The notes: generated by a model from the sequence alone, not told the origin. A stretch of 64,000 nt of DNA from SAR202 cluster bacterium (GCA_016872495.1 VGZT01000004.1:24345-88344), one strand, 5' to 3'. Positions 1 through 9,523 are shown, numbered from the stretch's first letter. Translations and numbers: made by a program.

Positions 1-2
1 GC

Positions 3-581
3 CTGGTGCTGGTCCCGATCCTGGGCGTCTTCCTGCTCAAGGAGCACGTAACGCCGCTCGCCGCAATTGGCATCGGACTGGTCGTGACTGGCATCTTCGC
101 GGTTTCGGCCGGCGATCTCCTGCGCGACGGGGTTGCAGGCCTCGGCAAGGCGCTGCGACAGCCAGGGGTCCGCTACGCGCTGGCCACGGGACTGATAATC
201 GCCGCCTACTCGATCGTAGACAAGCGAGGCGTCGCCCACGTCACCCCGCTCCTGTACATGTACTTCCTGACCACGTCAGCCACCCTGGGCATGCCGTTGC
301 TGTTGCGCAGCCAGTTCACACGCACCAACGTGATCGCCGAGTGGCGCCGGAACGCCCGGCTGATCGTCGTCTCGGGCCTGCTGCAGTTCGCCGCCTACTC
401 GCTCGTGCTGACCGCGCTGACGGTCAGCCGGGTCAGCTATGTTGCGCCCTTCCGAGAGATCGGTATCGTCGTGGGCGTCCTTCTGGGATCGATCCTGCTC
501 AATGAGTCGTTCAAGCGGTCCCGGCTACTGGGAGCCGCCCTGATCGTGGCCGGCGCGACGACCATCGCGCTGGCGCCTTGA
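3..581 (+). CDS. EamA/DMT-family transporter, 5' end outside window
   Basis: This is the C-terminal part of a drug/metabolite-transporter superfamily permease in the inner membrane. The reading frame is open to the left edge, so the true start lies outside; the GTG at position 6 is only the first in-window start-type codon. About 190 residues remain, with hydrophobic helices throughout. They cover the end of one EamA repeat and a second repeat that ends in a typical helix (VAGATTIAL). Full family members have about 290-300 residues and ten helices. The exported substrate cannot be told from sequence. It converges on the epimerase gene, only 9 bases from its stop. Confidence 0.8.
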   Translation: MVLVPILGVFLLKEHVTPLAAIGIGLVVTGIFAVSAGDLLRDGVAGLGKALRQPGVRYALATGLIIAAYSIVDKRGVAHVTPLLYMYFLTTSATLGMPLLLRSQFTRTNVIAEWRRNARLIVVSGLLQFAAYSLVLTALTVSRVSYVAPFREIGIVVGVLLGSILLNESFKRSRLLGAALIVAGATTIALAP

Positions 582-590
582 GCCTGCCGG

Positions 591-1529
591 CTAGCCGGCG
601 AACGCCCGGTCGCGCCAGGAGTACTTCGGCCGCCAGTTGATCAGCTGACGTGCCCGCTCGGTCGAGATCGGGGCCTCATGCCGAACGAACTCCTTGCGCA
701 GCGGCACGTTGGGGTAGACCAGCCGCAGGGCCTCCATGGTTTCCACTGCAATCATCGTGTCATCGGCATTGAGAAAGAACTTCTCGCTCCCGGCCCAACC
801 CTCGGACTCTATGGCCATGCGGCATGCCGTTGCCGCGTCCTTGATGTGGAGGTAGGTCCAGAACCCCTGGCAGCGGACCCAGGGATCGGTGACGGGAGAC
901 CGGTGAAGCTCCCTGAAGCGCTCGTCGTCCCACATCCCGTTGAAGCGCATGTTGGAATACTGGGTCTCCGGGTTGCGCCTTGCGAACGCGTCTGCGGTCT
1001 GCTCGCCTAGCCATTTGGCGACGCTGTATGGATCCTCGGCGCGCGTCCCGACCTCGTGGTCGAGCGGGAAATACTCGGGCGGCTTCACCTGCCGCGGCGC
1101 CCAGCGCGCCGCAGTGCCCATCGCGCCCACCGCGTTGTACGACGATCCCAGGACGACCTTGCGCACCTTCAACTGCTCTGCCGCCCGCATCACGTTCCAC
1201 ATCGAGGTCGTGTTGGTGAAGAAGACGAACTCTTCGGTGTAGTAGGCCGCGCTCGGGCAGGCAGCCAGGTGCACGACGGCCCCGCAGCCGTCCATCGCCG
1301 AAATGACCTGCCCGTAGTCGGTGACATCGACCTCGATGAAGGTCGGCAGCCTCGACCAGGCGGCTCGCATGGTCACCGCGGCCGCCTGGGCAGCCCCGGC
1401 AGTCCCGCTGTGGCTCAGGTTGCCCCAGCGGACCTTGTCGGCATTAACGACCTCATAGCCATTTCGCAACAACTCGTCGATGACGTAGTGCCCGACGATT
1501 CCAGAACCGCCGGTTACCAGGACTTTCAA
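591..1529 (-). CDS. NAD-dependent epimerase/dehydratase (extended SDR)
   Basis: This is a cytoplasmic extended short-chain dehydrogenase that works on nucleotide-sugar-like or sugar-acid substrates. The N-terminus carries the dinucleotide site TGGSGIVG (residues 6-13), VHLAA near 86-90, and the catalytic pair Y168/K172 in PYSVAK. The length of 312 aa is usual for the family. The start is a TTG preceded by GAGGAA at a spacing of 6. The aldolase gene lies just upstream on the same strand, so the two may be co-transcribed and act on related compounds. The Rossmann motifs make the fold certain; the substrate is unknown. Confidence 0.85.
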   Translation of the reverse strand: MKVLVTGGSGIVGHYVIDELLRNGYEVVNADKVRWGNLSHSGTAGAAQAAAVTMRAAWSRLPTFIEVDVTDYGQVISAMDGCGAVVHLAACPSAAYYTEEFVFFTNTTSMWNVMRAAEQLKVRKVVLGSSYNAVGAMGTAARWAPRQVKPPEYFPLDHEVGTRAEDPYSVAKWLGEQTADAFARRNPETQYSNMRFNGMWDDERFRELHRSPVTDPWVRCQGFWTYLHIKDAATACRMAIESEGWAGSEKFFLNADDTMIAVETMEALRLVYPNVPLRKEFVRHEAPISTERARQLINWRPKYSWRDRAFAG

Positions 1530-1630
1530 GAATGGTTCCTCGGGGTCAGGGCCGGGACGCCAGGCACGGGGATTCGCAATGTCGATTCGGCATGGATGCC
1601 GAAACCCGTGACCGGATGCCCGTGGCCTGG

Positions 1631-2518
1631 CTAAACGGGCATCTTGCGCTTGCTGACCTTGCGTCCTTCGATCGCCATCCGCTCGCCGTCCTGGCCGGAG
1701 ACGATCTTCACGCCCATCTTCAACAGGTGGCGGATCCTCTGCTCAGGCGTCATCTTGCTATCGTTCCAGGAGCACAGGAACGCGATTCCCGCCTTGTCGC
1801 ATGCCGCCTGGACGCGCTTGCGCGCATCGTCCATCTTCTTCGGGTACGGGGGGTCGTGAGCGTCAGGCAGTCCGAGCGACATGCCCATGTCGCCCGGGCC
1901 CCACTCGGCGAACGAGATTCCGGGAACCGCCGCGCTTTTCTCGCAGTTCGCCAGGCATTCGGCGTCCTCGAGCTTGAGCCCGAGCATGAGCTCGCCCTTC
2001 GGGTTCAGTGGCCACGGATCGGACGCGGCCAGGTAGTCGTGTACCGAGAGCCCCCAGATTCTGGCGGGTATCGACTGTCCGCCCGCGCCGCGCTGCCCCT
2101 TTCCAAGGCCCGCCTTCGCACTGGAGAAAGGCCAGCGGCACTCCTCAACGAACGCCTTCACTGCTTCCGGAGTCCGCGCGTGCGTGTGCAGGATCCCGTG
2201 CACCCCGGCCGTGAGCACGTGGCGGATCTGCCAGGCGTTGTAGCGGACCTCCTCGGCGGTCTTGGCGTTCGACGGGAGCGTGACTATGACGGTCGGTGTC
2301 AGGTGACCGCTGGTGGTCGGGCCGGAGTCCCGGAGACCTTCCATGAACCTTGTCAGCCCAACCGTGTCGAAAGGGTGGTGCTCGAAGTCCACCGAGATGA
2401 AGTCGGCCCAGGTCCTGGACATCTTGACGCCGGCTTCGTAACTCAGCTCGGGCGTGCCCGTGTAGAAGATCGGCTGCCCCTGTTGAAGCAGCTCGATGCA
2501 CCGGTTGATCCTTGCCAC
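1631..2518 (-). CDS. HpcH/HpaI aldolase-family protein (paralog A)
   Basis: This is a class II aldolase/citrate-lyase-like (beta/alpha)8 protein. Family members cleave or condense 2-keto-3-deoxy sugar acids or 4-hydroxy-2-ketoacids using a divalent metal. Recognisable parts are DFEHHPFD near residue 45, the metal-site strand GLKLEDAE, and FAEWGPGDMGMSLG near 210. The start is GTG; the length is 295 aa. It is closely similar along its whole length to the gene at 15546-16430, including the shared opening INRxxELL, and more distantly related to the one at 9785-10615. It sits upstream of the epimerase on the same strand. Substrate unknown. Confidence 0.75.
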   Translation of the reverse strand: MARINRCIELLQQGQPIFYTGTPELSYEAGVKMSRTWADFISVDFEHHPFDTVGLTRFMEGLRDSGPTTSGHLTPTVIVTLPSNAKTAEEVRYNAWQIRHVLTAGVHGILHTHARTPEAVKAFVEECRWPFSSAKAGLGKGQRGAGGQSIPARIWGLSVHDYLAASDPWPLNPKGELMLGLKLEDAECLANCEKSAAVPGISFAEWGPGDMGMSLGLPDAHDPPYPKKMDDARKRVQAACDKAGIAFLCSWNDSKMTPEQRIRHLLKMGVKIVSGQDGERMAIEGRKVSKRKMPV

Positions 2519-2697
2519 TTTGTTTGTCCCCCTCGACGACTCAGCGATCAGGTCCCAGGTTTCAGTTTCCCGAAGCCCCGGTCCAGCGGGCGGCAGTGTA
2601 ACCGATAGGGTTGGCCGGGGCCAAGTCTCCGAAGTTGCCGCGGCTGCGGCCGAAGGGTAAGATTCGGCGCCGTGAACTTGCTTCTTGAAATGACTTC

Positions 2698-4080
2698 TTG
2701 AAGGTGGGCACCAGCGACACCGCCACTGGGAGCCCGGAACAACCGCCTCTAACGCCCGACCTCGAGATCCGCCCGTGGTCCGCGTTCGCGCACCGCGACT
2801 TCACGTGGTTGTGGGTCGGGGGCGTGACGACCACGGTCACGATGTTCCTGCGGATGCTCGTGAGCTCGCAGTGGCTCTACGACACCACGGGCTCCGCCGC
2901 ACAGCTCGGCATCCTTGGCTTCATCCAGTTCATCCAGATGCCGGTCGTGATCTACGGCGGCGCGCTCGCCGACAACTTCGACCGCAAGAAGCTGATGGCG
3001 ATGACCCAGGCCGTCGTCTTCGTGTCCCTGCTGATCCTCACCGTCCTGGCGGCTTCGGGCGGCCTGCTGCCATGGCACATCTTCGCGGCGACCGGCGTCA
3101 CAGGTGTATTCAGCATGCTCGGCAGCTCGGCGCGACCGGCCATGGTCGCACGGGTCGTACCGCGCCCGTTGATCGGCACCGCGGTAGCCACCAACACGGC
3201 CACCATGCAGGTCGCCGGTGTGATCGCTCCCCTGCTGTTCAGCGCCTTCTACGTGGCGTTCGGTGTCACGGTGGCCTTCGCAGTCGCTACCGCAATCGCG
3301 TTCGCGAGCTTCGTGTCGCCGTTCCTGATACGGACTTCCGGGCTCCCCGACGGCGGTTCGCGACGGACGACCTGGAAGTCGATCGTCGAAGGGTTCACCT
3401 TCGTCCGGAAGCACCGAATCCTGCCCGGCCTGTACCTGCTCGACATCGGGGTAACCGTCGTCAGCTTCTACCGGATGCTTTTCCCGATCTTCGCCGACCA
3501 GCTGTACGGGCTGGGCGCGATCGCAGTCGGCCCGCTCAACGCGGCCAACTCGCTCGGCGGGATATTCGGCAGCATGGTCGTCTACGGGACTGACCGCTTC
3601 CCACGCAAGGGGCTGCTCGTCCTGTTCTTCACGCTGGTCTACGCCCTGCTGCTCTTTGCCTTCGGGATGAACCGGGCGGGGCCCGGGGACCCGATCCATC
3701 AGATGAACCTGCTGATCGTCGACTTCCAATTCAACATGGCCCTGCTGTTCGGACTGCTGATCGTATTCGGGCTCGGAATGACCGACTCCGTCAGCATGGT
3801 GATGCGCCAGACGATCGTGCAGCTAACGTCCCCCGACCGCCTGCTCGGGCGCGCCAGCTCAGCGCACTCTTTCGCCGCCATGGGCGCCAACAACCTGGGC
3901 CAGGTGGAGGTCGCATTCATGTCCGGAGCGATCGGGGCCGGACCCACGATGATCCTGGGCGGCGCGGTGTCGGTGGTCGTAGTCTTCGCAATATGGGTCG
4001 GGATCAAGGGCGTGCGGAGGTACCGGTACGATCCAGCCCATCCGTTTGAGGCATACGAAGGCGGCAAGCCGCCCGAATAG
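2698..4080 (+). CDS. MFS transporter (EntS-like, MFS_3 type)
   Basis: This is an inner-membrane major facilitator of 460 aa with about twelve hydrophobic segments. It begins with a cytoplasmic tail and has the MFS loop motif as ADNFDRKKLM between helices 2 and 3. The overall pattern (LGILGFIQFIQMPVV, GPLNAANSLGGIFGS) resembles the enterobactin-exporter-like MFS_3 group, so export of a small molecule is the likely role. The TTG at 2698 and the GTG at 2704 are both possible starts, and neither has a strong ribosome-binding site. A 9-base direct repeat (cttcttgaa) lies immediately upstream. The next gene follows after 23 bases, so the two may share a transcript. Confidence 0.8.
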   Translation: MKVGTSDTATGSPEQPPLTPDLEIRPWSAFAHRDFTWLWVGGVTTTVTMFLRMLVSSQWLYDTTGSAAQLGILGFIQFIQMPVVIYGGALADNFDRKKLMAMTQAVVFVSLLILTVLAASGGLLPWHIFAATGVTGVFSMLGSSARPAMVARVVPRPLIGTAVATNTATMQVAGVIAPLLFSAFYVAFGVTVAFAVATAIAFASFVSPFLIRTSGLPDGGSRRTTWKSIVEGFTFVRKHRILPGLYLLDIGVTVVSFYRMLFPIFADQLYGLGAIAVGPLNAANSLGGIFGSMVVYGTDRFPRKGLLVLFFTLVYALLLFAFGMNRAGPGDPIHQMNLLIVDFQFNMALLFGLLIVFGLGMTDSVSMVMRQTIVQLTSPDRLLGRASSAHSFAAMGANNLGQVEVAFMSGAIGAGPTMILGGAVSVVVVFAIWVGIKGVRRYRYDPAHPFEAYEGGKPPE

Positions 4081-4103
4081 ATCGAGACCGAGGAGATCGC
4101 TCA

Positions 4104-5873
4104 ATGCCAGACCGCGCAAGCCAGGCAACCATCGACATCACCGTTCCAATGGCGCCACCCGAGTGGGCGCTCCTGGAGCGTGAACTGATACGGCAACAGG
4201 CCGACGCCATCCGGGTATTCCACGCCAAGTACTTTGACGAGCGCGGCTACCTGCTATGCATCCCGCGCTGGGGCGGCAACGATGGCCCCGACGACGCCGG
4301 CGAGAACATGCTGAACTGGACCATGCTGTACGCCCTTGGCGGGCCCAGTGATGTGCTCGACCGCTTCCGGCACGCATGGGAAGGCCATCTCCGGCAGTAC
4401 ACGGAAGCCAGGACGGTTGAAGTACCGCTCGGCCGGGAGGGGATGTACTTCAAAGAGTTCCCAACGATGTTCGACTGGTTCCATATCGGCGAGTGGTACT
4501 CGCCCTACGCCCTGCTCGGCCTGGCCGCGCCCGGCGACAGGGATTTCGAACACCGTACCCGGCGGTACGCCGCCTTCTACAACGGCGACGACCCCTACGC
4601 TCCCAACTACGACCCCAAACACCGGATCATTCGAAGCATGTTCAACGGGAGCCGCGGGCCTTTGCTCAGGAAGGCAACGGGCCTCGACTGGGCGGGCGAT
4701 CCAATCGAGATCGAAGGTCGCTTCAAGCCGGGCCACGGTGAGCGAACCTTCGAAGAGATGATCGCCCACTTCAAGGACTACAACGACGTCGTTGGAGACA
4801 ACCCGCTCAACCTTGGCGCCACGACGCTGGGGCTGAACGCGTTCGCGCTGACGGGAGAAAAGAAGTACCGCGACTGGTGCCTCGAGTATGTGGGCGCCTG
4901 GGCGGAGCGGACCGCGGAAAATGGCGGCCTGACACCAACGAACATTGGCCTCAATGGCAAGATCGGCGGCGAAACGAAGGGCAAGTGGTACGGCGGGGTC
5001 TACGGGTGGGGTTTCTCCGTCATCGTGCCCCAGACCGGTGAGATCGCACACAGGCCGTCGTTCTACACGCGGGCGCCTTACGGGTTCGGCAACGCCCTCC
5101 TGCTGTCCGGCGATCAGTCGTACGTCGACACCTGGCGAGGAGTGATCTCGAAGGTGAACGAAAACGGCAAGCGCCTCAAGGGGCAGATGCAGTACCCGCG
5201 CTCCTTTGGCGACAAGGGCTGGTACAACTTCCAGCCCGGCCCGTTCGACGAAGGCGCGCTGGAGGTCTACTACTGGTCGATGAAGGCAGATGATCGCTCG
5301 CTCGTCGGCGACGATCCCTGGGTCCGCTTCTTCTCAGGCAAGGGCAGGAGCAAGAACGACGGATATCCCGTGGACGCGCTGCGGAGCGACATCGAGCGCG
5401 TCCGGCGACGCGTCGAGGGTATCCACACCGACGATACCGCCCCTGATATGCGGATGTCGGACGACATGAACGACCTTAACCCGGCGTCGATCGACGCCCT
5501 GAACCGCCTGATGCTCGGCGGCATCCCGACCGGGCGGGTCGGATACCCGCTGCACTGCCGCGTCCGCTATTTCGATCCCGACAGGCGGCGGCCCGGCATC
5601 CCCGAAGACGTGGCTGCCCTGGTCGACGAGATGACCGCCGATGAGACCGGGCTAACCCTCGTTAACCTGAACCAGCTCCAGCCCCGCACGGTGGTCGTGC
5701 AGGGGGGCGCTTACGGTGAGCACCAGGTCGTTAGCGTCCGAGGCGGCGAGAAGTCTTCGACCGTGAACGACCGCAGCTTCACGGTCCGGCTGGCGCCCGG
5801 CGCCGGAGCGCATCTGTTGATCAAGATGAAGCGGTACGCCAACCCGCCGACATTCTCGCTGCCCTGGGCCTGA
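4104..5873 (+). CDS. Orphan 589-aa protein, possibly a six-hairpin (alpha/alpha) fold
   Basis: I do not recognise this protein with confidence. It has 589 residues, no signal peptide and no membrane segment, so it is probably cytoplasmic. It is rich in Trp, Tyr and Gly with repeated helix-hairpin-like blocks (MLNWTMLYALGG, MFDWFHIGEWYSP, GVYGWGFSV, GWYNFQPGPFDEGALEVYYWSM). That pattern recalls (alpha/alpha)6-toroid glycosidases and lyases. The last 80 residues look like a separate beta-rich domain. It follows the MFS gene after 23 bases and ends before a strong bidirectional terminator, so it may act on the compound that transporter handles. An enzymatic role is inference only. Confidence 0.6.
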   Translation: MPDRASQATIDITVPMAPPEWALLERELIRQQADAIRVFHAKYFDERGYLLCIPRWGGNDGPDDAGENMLNWTMLYALGGPSDVLDRFRHAWEGHLRQYTEARTVEVPLGREGMYFKEFPTMFDWFHIGEWYSPYALLGLAAPGDRDFEHRTRRYAAFYNGDDPYAPNYDPKHRIIRSMFNGSRGPLLRKATGLDWAGDPIEIEGRFKPGHGERTFEEMIAHFKDYNDVVGDNPLNLGATTLGLNAFALTGEKKYRDWCLEYVGAWAERTAENGGLTPTNIGLNGKIGGETKGKWYGGVYGWGFSVIVPQTGEIAHRPSFYTRAPYGFGNALLLSGDQSYVDTWRGVISKVNENGKRLKGQMQYPRSFGDKGWYNFQPGPFDEGALEVYYWSMKADDRSLVGDDPWVRFFSGKGRSKNDGYPVDALRSDIERVRRRVEGIHTDDTAPDMRMSDDMNDLNPASIDALNRLMLGGIPTGRVGYPLHCRVRYFDPDRRRPGIPEDVAALVDEMTADETGLTLVNLNQLQPRTVVVQGGAYGEHQVVSVRGGEKSSTVNDRSFTVRLAPGAGAHLLIKMKRYANPPTFSLPWA

Positions 5874-5924
5874 GGCGTATTCCGCATCTGTCGCGCCCTG
5901 CCAAGGGAATCCGTACCGAAAAAG

Positions 5925-5951
5925 AAAGGCGGGGCATCGTGCCCCGCCTTT
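5925..5951. terminator. Bidirectional intrinsic terminator
   Basis: A perfect 11-bp stem (aaaggcggggc / gccccgccttt) closes a 5-base loop, with an A-run before and a T-run after the stem. It sits between two converging genes (stops at 5873 and 5990), so it should end transcription from both sides. Confidence 0.85.
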
Positions 5952-5989
5952 CCCGTGTTGCTGACTGGTGCTGAAGAGATTCCTGCGTC

Positions 5990-7078
5990 CTACTTTCTGG
6001 TGGCCGGCAACCGGTCCTTCAAGCCCAGCTCGGCGACCGTCCCCTTGAACCACTCGACGACCTCCGGGTGGTACGGGATACCGTTCACGGAACGGTCCAT
6101 CTCTGCCTCGTGCTCGGGAAGCCCGGCGTACATCACCCGCTCGTGCCCGGGCGCGGGCGGCGTCTCGCGCAGGGCGCGCATGAAGTCGTCCATCTCGGAC
6201 TTGAACTTCTCGACGTCGTTGAAAGCCGACACCTTGAAGGCCGCGAAGAAGTGGGATGCCATCCCCCGGTTCTTATAGCCGGGCCCGGTCCCTGAGAGCA
6301 CGCCGCAGAGGATGTCGACCATGACGGCCATGCTGTAGCCCTTGTGCGAACCGATCTCGCGGGTCGCGCCCAGCGGCAGCATGAGGAAGTCGTCCGGGAT
6401 CGGCCTGCTGTCCATGATCGGCGTGCCGTCCGGTTCCGCGATCCACCCGGGCAGCGCCGGTACCCCGAGCCGTTTCGCAAGTGCGATCTTGTTCCCCGCA
6501 ACGGAGCTCATCGACGCGTCGAAGATGAAGGGCGGCTCCTTGCGCGTCGGCGCCGCGAACCCGATCGGATTCAGGCCCACCATCGGCTTCGAACCAAACG
6601 TCGGCGCCACCCTCAGGCCGCCAACCGTCATGGCCATCCCGATCATGTCGTGCGGCAGGGCAAGCTGCGCGTGGTACGCCGCCGCGCCAAAGTGCCGCCC
6701 GTTGGTGCAGGTGACCGCGCCCACACCCGTGCGCTCCGCCTTCTGAATGGCGACCCGCATCGCAATCGGGCCAACGGCCAGGCCAAGCCCGCGGTCGCAG
6801 TCGATGGTGGCGGCCGAATCGGTTTCGTGTACCACCTTCCATTTCGGCTTTGGATTGATAGAGCCCTTGCCAAACCCTTCGACATACGAACGCATCATGT
6901 TGCTGACGCCGTGGCTCTCGATGCCGCGCAGGTCCGCATAGATCAGGACGTCCGCCGACTGGCGGGCATCGGTGTCGCCCATGCCCATCTTTCGGAAGAT
7001 GTCCTCGACCGTAGATCGGATGTCCTGTTGCGCAACGCGCACCGCGATGTCGTGGGGGACGTGGAACATTTCGAGCAC
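5990..7078 (-). CDS. Ldh-family NAD(P)-dependent oxidoreductase (malate/L-lactate dehydrogenase type)
   Basis: This cytoplasmic enzyme belongs to the malate/L-sulfolactate/ureidoglycolate dehydrogenase family, which oxidises 2-hydroxy-acids with NAD(P) and is unrelated to classical lactate dehydrogenase. Family marks are the N-terminal three-helix region with ADLRGIESHGVSNM near residue 48, GRHFGAAAYH near 126, the stretch GLNPIGFAAP near 166, and GSHKGYSMAVMVDILCG near 243. The length of 362 aa is normal. The GTG start has GGAGG nine bases upstream; an internal ATG three codons later is a weaker choice. The exact hydroxy-acid is not predictable. Confidence 0.85.
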   Translation of the reverse strand: MLEMFHVPHDIAVRVAQQDIRSTVEDIFRKMGMGDTDARQSADVLIYADLRGIESHGVSNMMRSYVEGFGKGSINPKPKWKVVHETDSAATIDCDRGLGLAVGPIAMRVAIQKAERTGVGAVTCTNGRHFGAAAYHAQLALPHDMIGMAMTVGGLRVAPTFGSKPMVGLNPIGFAAPTRKEPPFIFDASMSSVAGNKIALAKRLGVPALPGWIAEPDGTPIMDSRPIPDDFLMLPLGATREIGSHKGYSMAVMVDILCGVLSGTGPGYKNRGMASHFFAAFKVSAFNDVEKFKSEMDDFMRALRETPPAPGHERVMYAGLPEHEAEMDRSVNGIPYHPEVVEWFKGTVAELGLKDRLPATRK

Positions 7079-7164
7079 TGACTGGTACCTCCATGCCCTC
7101 TACCGATTGGCGACCCGCGCGCAGCGCGTTGGTGCGCGCCGGGGCGCCTCGATGAGGGACTTAG

Positions 7165-8166
7165 CTATGCGTTCGGCTTGACGACCAGTTTGACCCCGCG
7201 TCCTTGACCGGAGTCGTAGATCGCATCGGCGGCCCGCTCCAGCGGATACCGCGTCGTGATGACGCCCTTCAAGTTTAGTTCGGGCAGCAGCTGCAACGTC
7301 TTCTTGAAGTAGTTGCCCCGGCCAAAAGCCCCACGTATGCCGACCTCGCGGTAGTGGAGGTCGTAGAGGTCGGACGGTAGCGTCGTCCCCTTCGGACACA
7401 CACCGATCATCAGCACGTTGCCGCGCGGGCGCACCAGCTGTACACAGCGGGCGACAAGTTCGGGCTTGCCAACGACCTCCACGGCGAGATGCACTCCCCT
7501 CCCGCCGGTCTCGCGATCCACGACCTTCTTGAGGTCCTCCATCTTTGGATCGTGCAGGACGTCGGCGCCCAGCTGGCGTCCCAGCTCGCGCCGTGAGGCC
7601 ACCGGCTCCGAAAGGATCACCGTCCTGGCACCTCGGCGCTTCAGGAAGGCGACCGTGAACTGGCCCATGATCCCGCCGCCGACTACCAGCACGACTGCGT
7701 CTTTCGGCATCGGAAACACCATCGAGCCCGACAGGCAGCAGGAACCCGGCTCCGTCAGGGCTCCGGTCTCGAGATCGATCCCCTCAGGCAGCCTGTGCGC
7801 CGATTGCGCCGGTACCACCGCATAGTTCGCAAGCGCCCCGCTCGACTTCTGGGCGCGCTGGCACCGGCTGATCGTCCACTCGCGGCAGTTGTCACACTCG
7901 CCGCAGTGGCTGGTGATATCGCAGACGACCTGCTGACCGATCCGTGCCTTCGATACCCCCTTGCCAACCTCTACGACGGTTCCGCTGAACTCATGCCCGA
8001 GTATGAGCGGAGGTGTAGAGGGAAACAGCCCCTGCGTGATGTGTACGTCGGTCCCGCACACGCCAACAGTGTCGACCTTGAGCACGACCTGCCCGGGACC
8101 GGGGACCGGGTCGGGAACGGTGTCGATCGTAAACTTCGTCCCGCCTTGCCAGACCGCAGCTTTCAT
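7165..8166 (-). CDS. Zinc-dependent alcohol/polyol dehydrogenase (MDR family)
   Basis: This is a medium-chain dehydrogenase/reductase of 333 aa, of the threonine/sorbitol dehydrogenase type. The catalytic zinc motif VCGTDVH, then GHEFSG, and the structural zinc cluster CGECDNCREWTISRC are all visible. The nucleotide-binding loop is VVGGGIMG. The start is the ATG giving MKAAVWQGG, which opens the family's first strand and follows a GGAAAGTAGGAAAC leader; the frame stays open further upstream but that part is not family-like. The gene diverges from a second MDR gene, with 235 bases shared between the two starts. Confidence 0.88.
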   Translation of the reverse strand: MKAAVWQGGTKFTIDTVPDPVPGPGQVVLKVDTVGVCGTDVHITQGLFPSTPPLILGHEFSGTVVEVGKGVSKARIGQQVVCDITSHCGECDNCREWTISRCQRAQKSSGALANYAVVPAQSAHRLPEGIDLETGALTEPGSCCLSGSMVFPMPKDAVVLVVGGGIMGQFTVAFLKRRGARTVILSEPVASRRELGRQLGADVLHDPKMEDLKKVVDRETGGRGVHLAVEVVGKPELVARCVQLVRPRGNVLMIGVCPKGTTLPSDLYDLHYREVGIRGAFGRGNYFKKTLQLLPELNLKGVITTRYPLERAADAIYDSGQGRGVKLVVKPNA

Positions 8167-8401
8167 GTTTCCTACTTTCCGTGGACGGTGACCGAGCCGC
8201 CGAAGGCGCCCTCTACGGCAATCGGGCTCGCCTGTGAAATGCGCAGAGAGGCCCGGGAAGTATAGCCTCGCCGTGGACACGCTCTGTCTCCCGGCGTAAA
8301 TTGGCAACCCATCGCGCGCGAACTCGCCGGGATCGACGTCGATCCTTGCGCCGATCGAAAGTCGTGCAGGGTCGAACCACCAGAACCGCAGGAGCGAACA
8401 A
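8167..8401. promoter_or_regulatory. Divergent intergenic region between two dehydrogenase genes
   Basis: These 235 bases separate the starts of two oppositely oriented MDR dehydrogenase genes and must hold both promoters. I see no consensus -35/-10 pair and no strong symmetric operator. Confidence 0.4.
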
Positions 8402-9523
8402 GTGGTCCTCAAAGGTAGAGCCGCCATCGGACAGGGCCCTCGGTCCGAATTCTGGATCGAAGAGTTGCCCGTGCCGGAAGTCGTACCGGGATCCGTGCTG
8501 GTGAAGAACACCGGGGCCGCGGTGTGCGGGTCCGACCTCCACGGATGGCGCGGCGACCAGGACGGGCCGGTCACGCCCCGCAAGCGCATCCCCGGTCACG
8601 AGTTCACGGGCCGCGTTCACTCTCTGGGCAAGGGCGTTTCCACCGACTCGCTCCGCCGCCCGCTGAAGGAAGGCGACAAGGTCGTCTTCCCGTTCTTCTT
8701 CCCATGCATGCGCTGCTACCACTGCCTGCGCGACCAGCTCTACGCGTGCCAGTACCGGTTCCGCAGCAACTTGACCCGCACGTTCGAGGACTACCCGTAC
8801 TGCGACGGCGGCTTTGCCGATTATTTCTGGCTCAAGCCCGGGCACTTCGTGTTCAAGGTCCCCGAGGAACTGCCCGACAAGGCGCTGGCGACGATCAACT
8901 GCTCCATGGCCCAGGTGATGTTCGGATTGCACCTCGCCCAGCCGAAACAGGGCGACACGGTGGTCGTACAGGGTGCAGGCGGGCTGGGCATCTACGCCAC
9001 CGCCTGCGCAGCTGAAGCGGGCGCCTCACAGGTCATCGTCGTCGACGGCCAGAAGGCGCGTCTCGACCTCGCGTTGCGCTGCGGCGCAACCGCCACGGTC
9101 GATCTCAACGAATACCCGACTCCCCAGGCCCGCGTGGACCGCGTGCGCGAGCTGACCGGCGGTATCGGTGCCGATATCGGCATCGAGGTCGTGGGCATCG
9201 CAGCGTCCACGCTCGAAGGTCTCGACATGGTCCGCATGGGCGGCACCTATGTCGACATCGGGAACATCTCAGGCGGCAGCTTCCAGCTGGCCGGCAACAA
9301 GGTCATATCAAGGCAGACCAGGTGGATCGGGCTGCAGCACTACAACCCGTGGATCCTCGAATCGTGCCTCCAGCTGCTGGTCCGCACGAAGGACAAGTAC
9401 CCGCTGCTGGACCTGGTCTCGCACACCTTCCCACTGGAGAAGATGAATCAGGCCTTCGAAACGGCGGAATGGGTCGGTAAGCAGAAGGGCTCAGCCGCGA
9501 CACGCGTCGTCGTGACCCTCTAG
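8402..9523 (+). CDS. Zinc-binding alcohol dehydrogenase (MDR family)
   Basis: This 373-aa medium-chain dehydrogenase carries AVCGSDLHG, GHEFTG, the structural zinc cluster CMRCYHCLRDQLYAC and the NAD loop GAGGLGIYA. An insertion between GHEFTG and the zinc cluster (SLRRPLKEGDKVVFPFFF) and the phrase MAQVMFGLHLA set it apart from its divergent neighbour. The start is a GTG. Two dehydrogenases of the same superfamily back to back suggest consecutive oxidation steps on related polyols or sugar acids, but no substrate can be named. Confidence 0.87.
   Translation: MVLKGRAAIGQGPRSEFWIEELPVPEVVPGSVLVKNTGAAVCGSDLHGWRGDQDGPVTPRKRIPGHEFTGRVHSLGKGVSTDSLRRPLKEGDKVVFPFFFPCMRCYHCLRDQLYACQYRFRSNLTRTFEDYPYCDGGFADYFWLKPGHFVFKVPEELPDKALATINCSMAQVMFGLHLAQPKQGDTVVVQGAGGLGIYATACAAEAGASQVIVVDGQKARLDLALRCGATATVDLNEYPTPQARVDRVRELTGGIGADIGIEVVGIAASTLEGLDMVRMGGTYVDIGNISGGSFQLAGNKVISRQTRWIGLQHYNPWILESCLQLLVRTKDKYPLLDLVSHTFPLEKMNQAFETAEWVGKQKGSAATRVVVTL

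Noticed and set aside
2749..3729. Long minus-strand frame opposite the MFS transporter
   Set aside because: Composition is that of an antisense reading of a GC-rich gene (Arg/Asp/His-rich, no domain); the plus-strand MFS reading is certain.
8167..8589. In-frame extension of the 7165-8166 dehydrogenase beyond its ATG
   Set aside because: The extra 141 codons overlap the start of the divergent dehydrogenase and are not MDR-like; the ATG has a ribosome-binding sequence.
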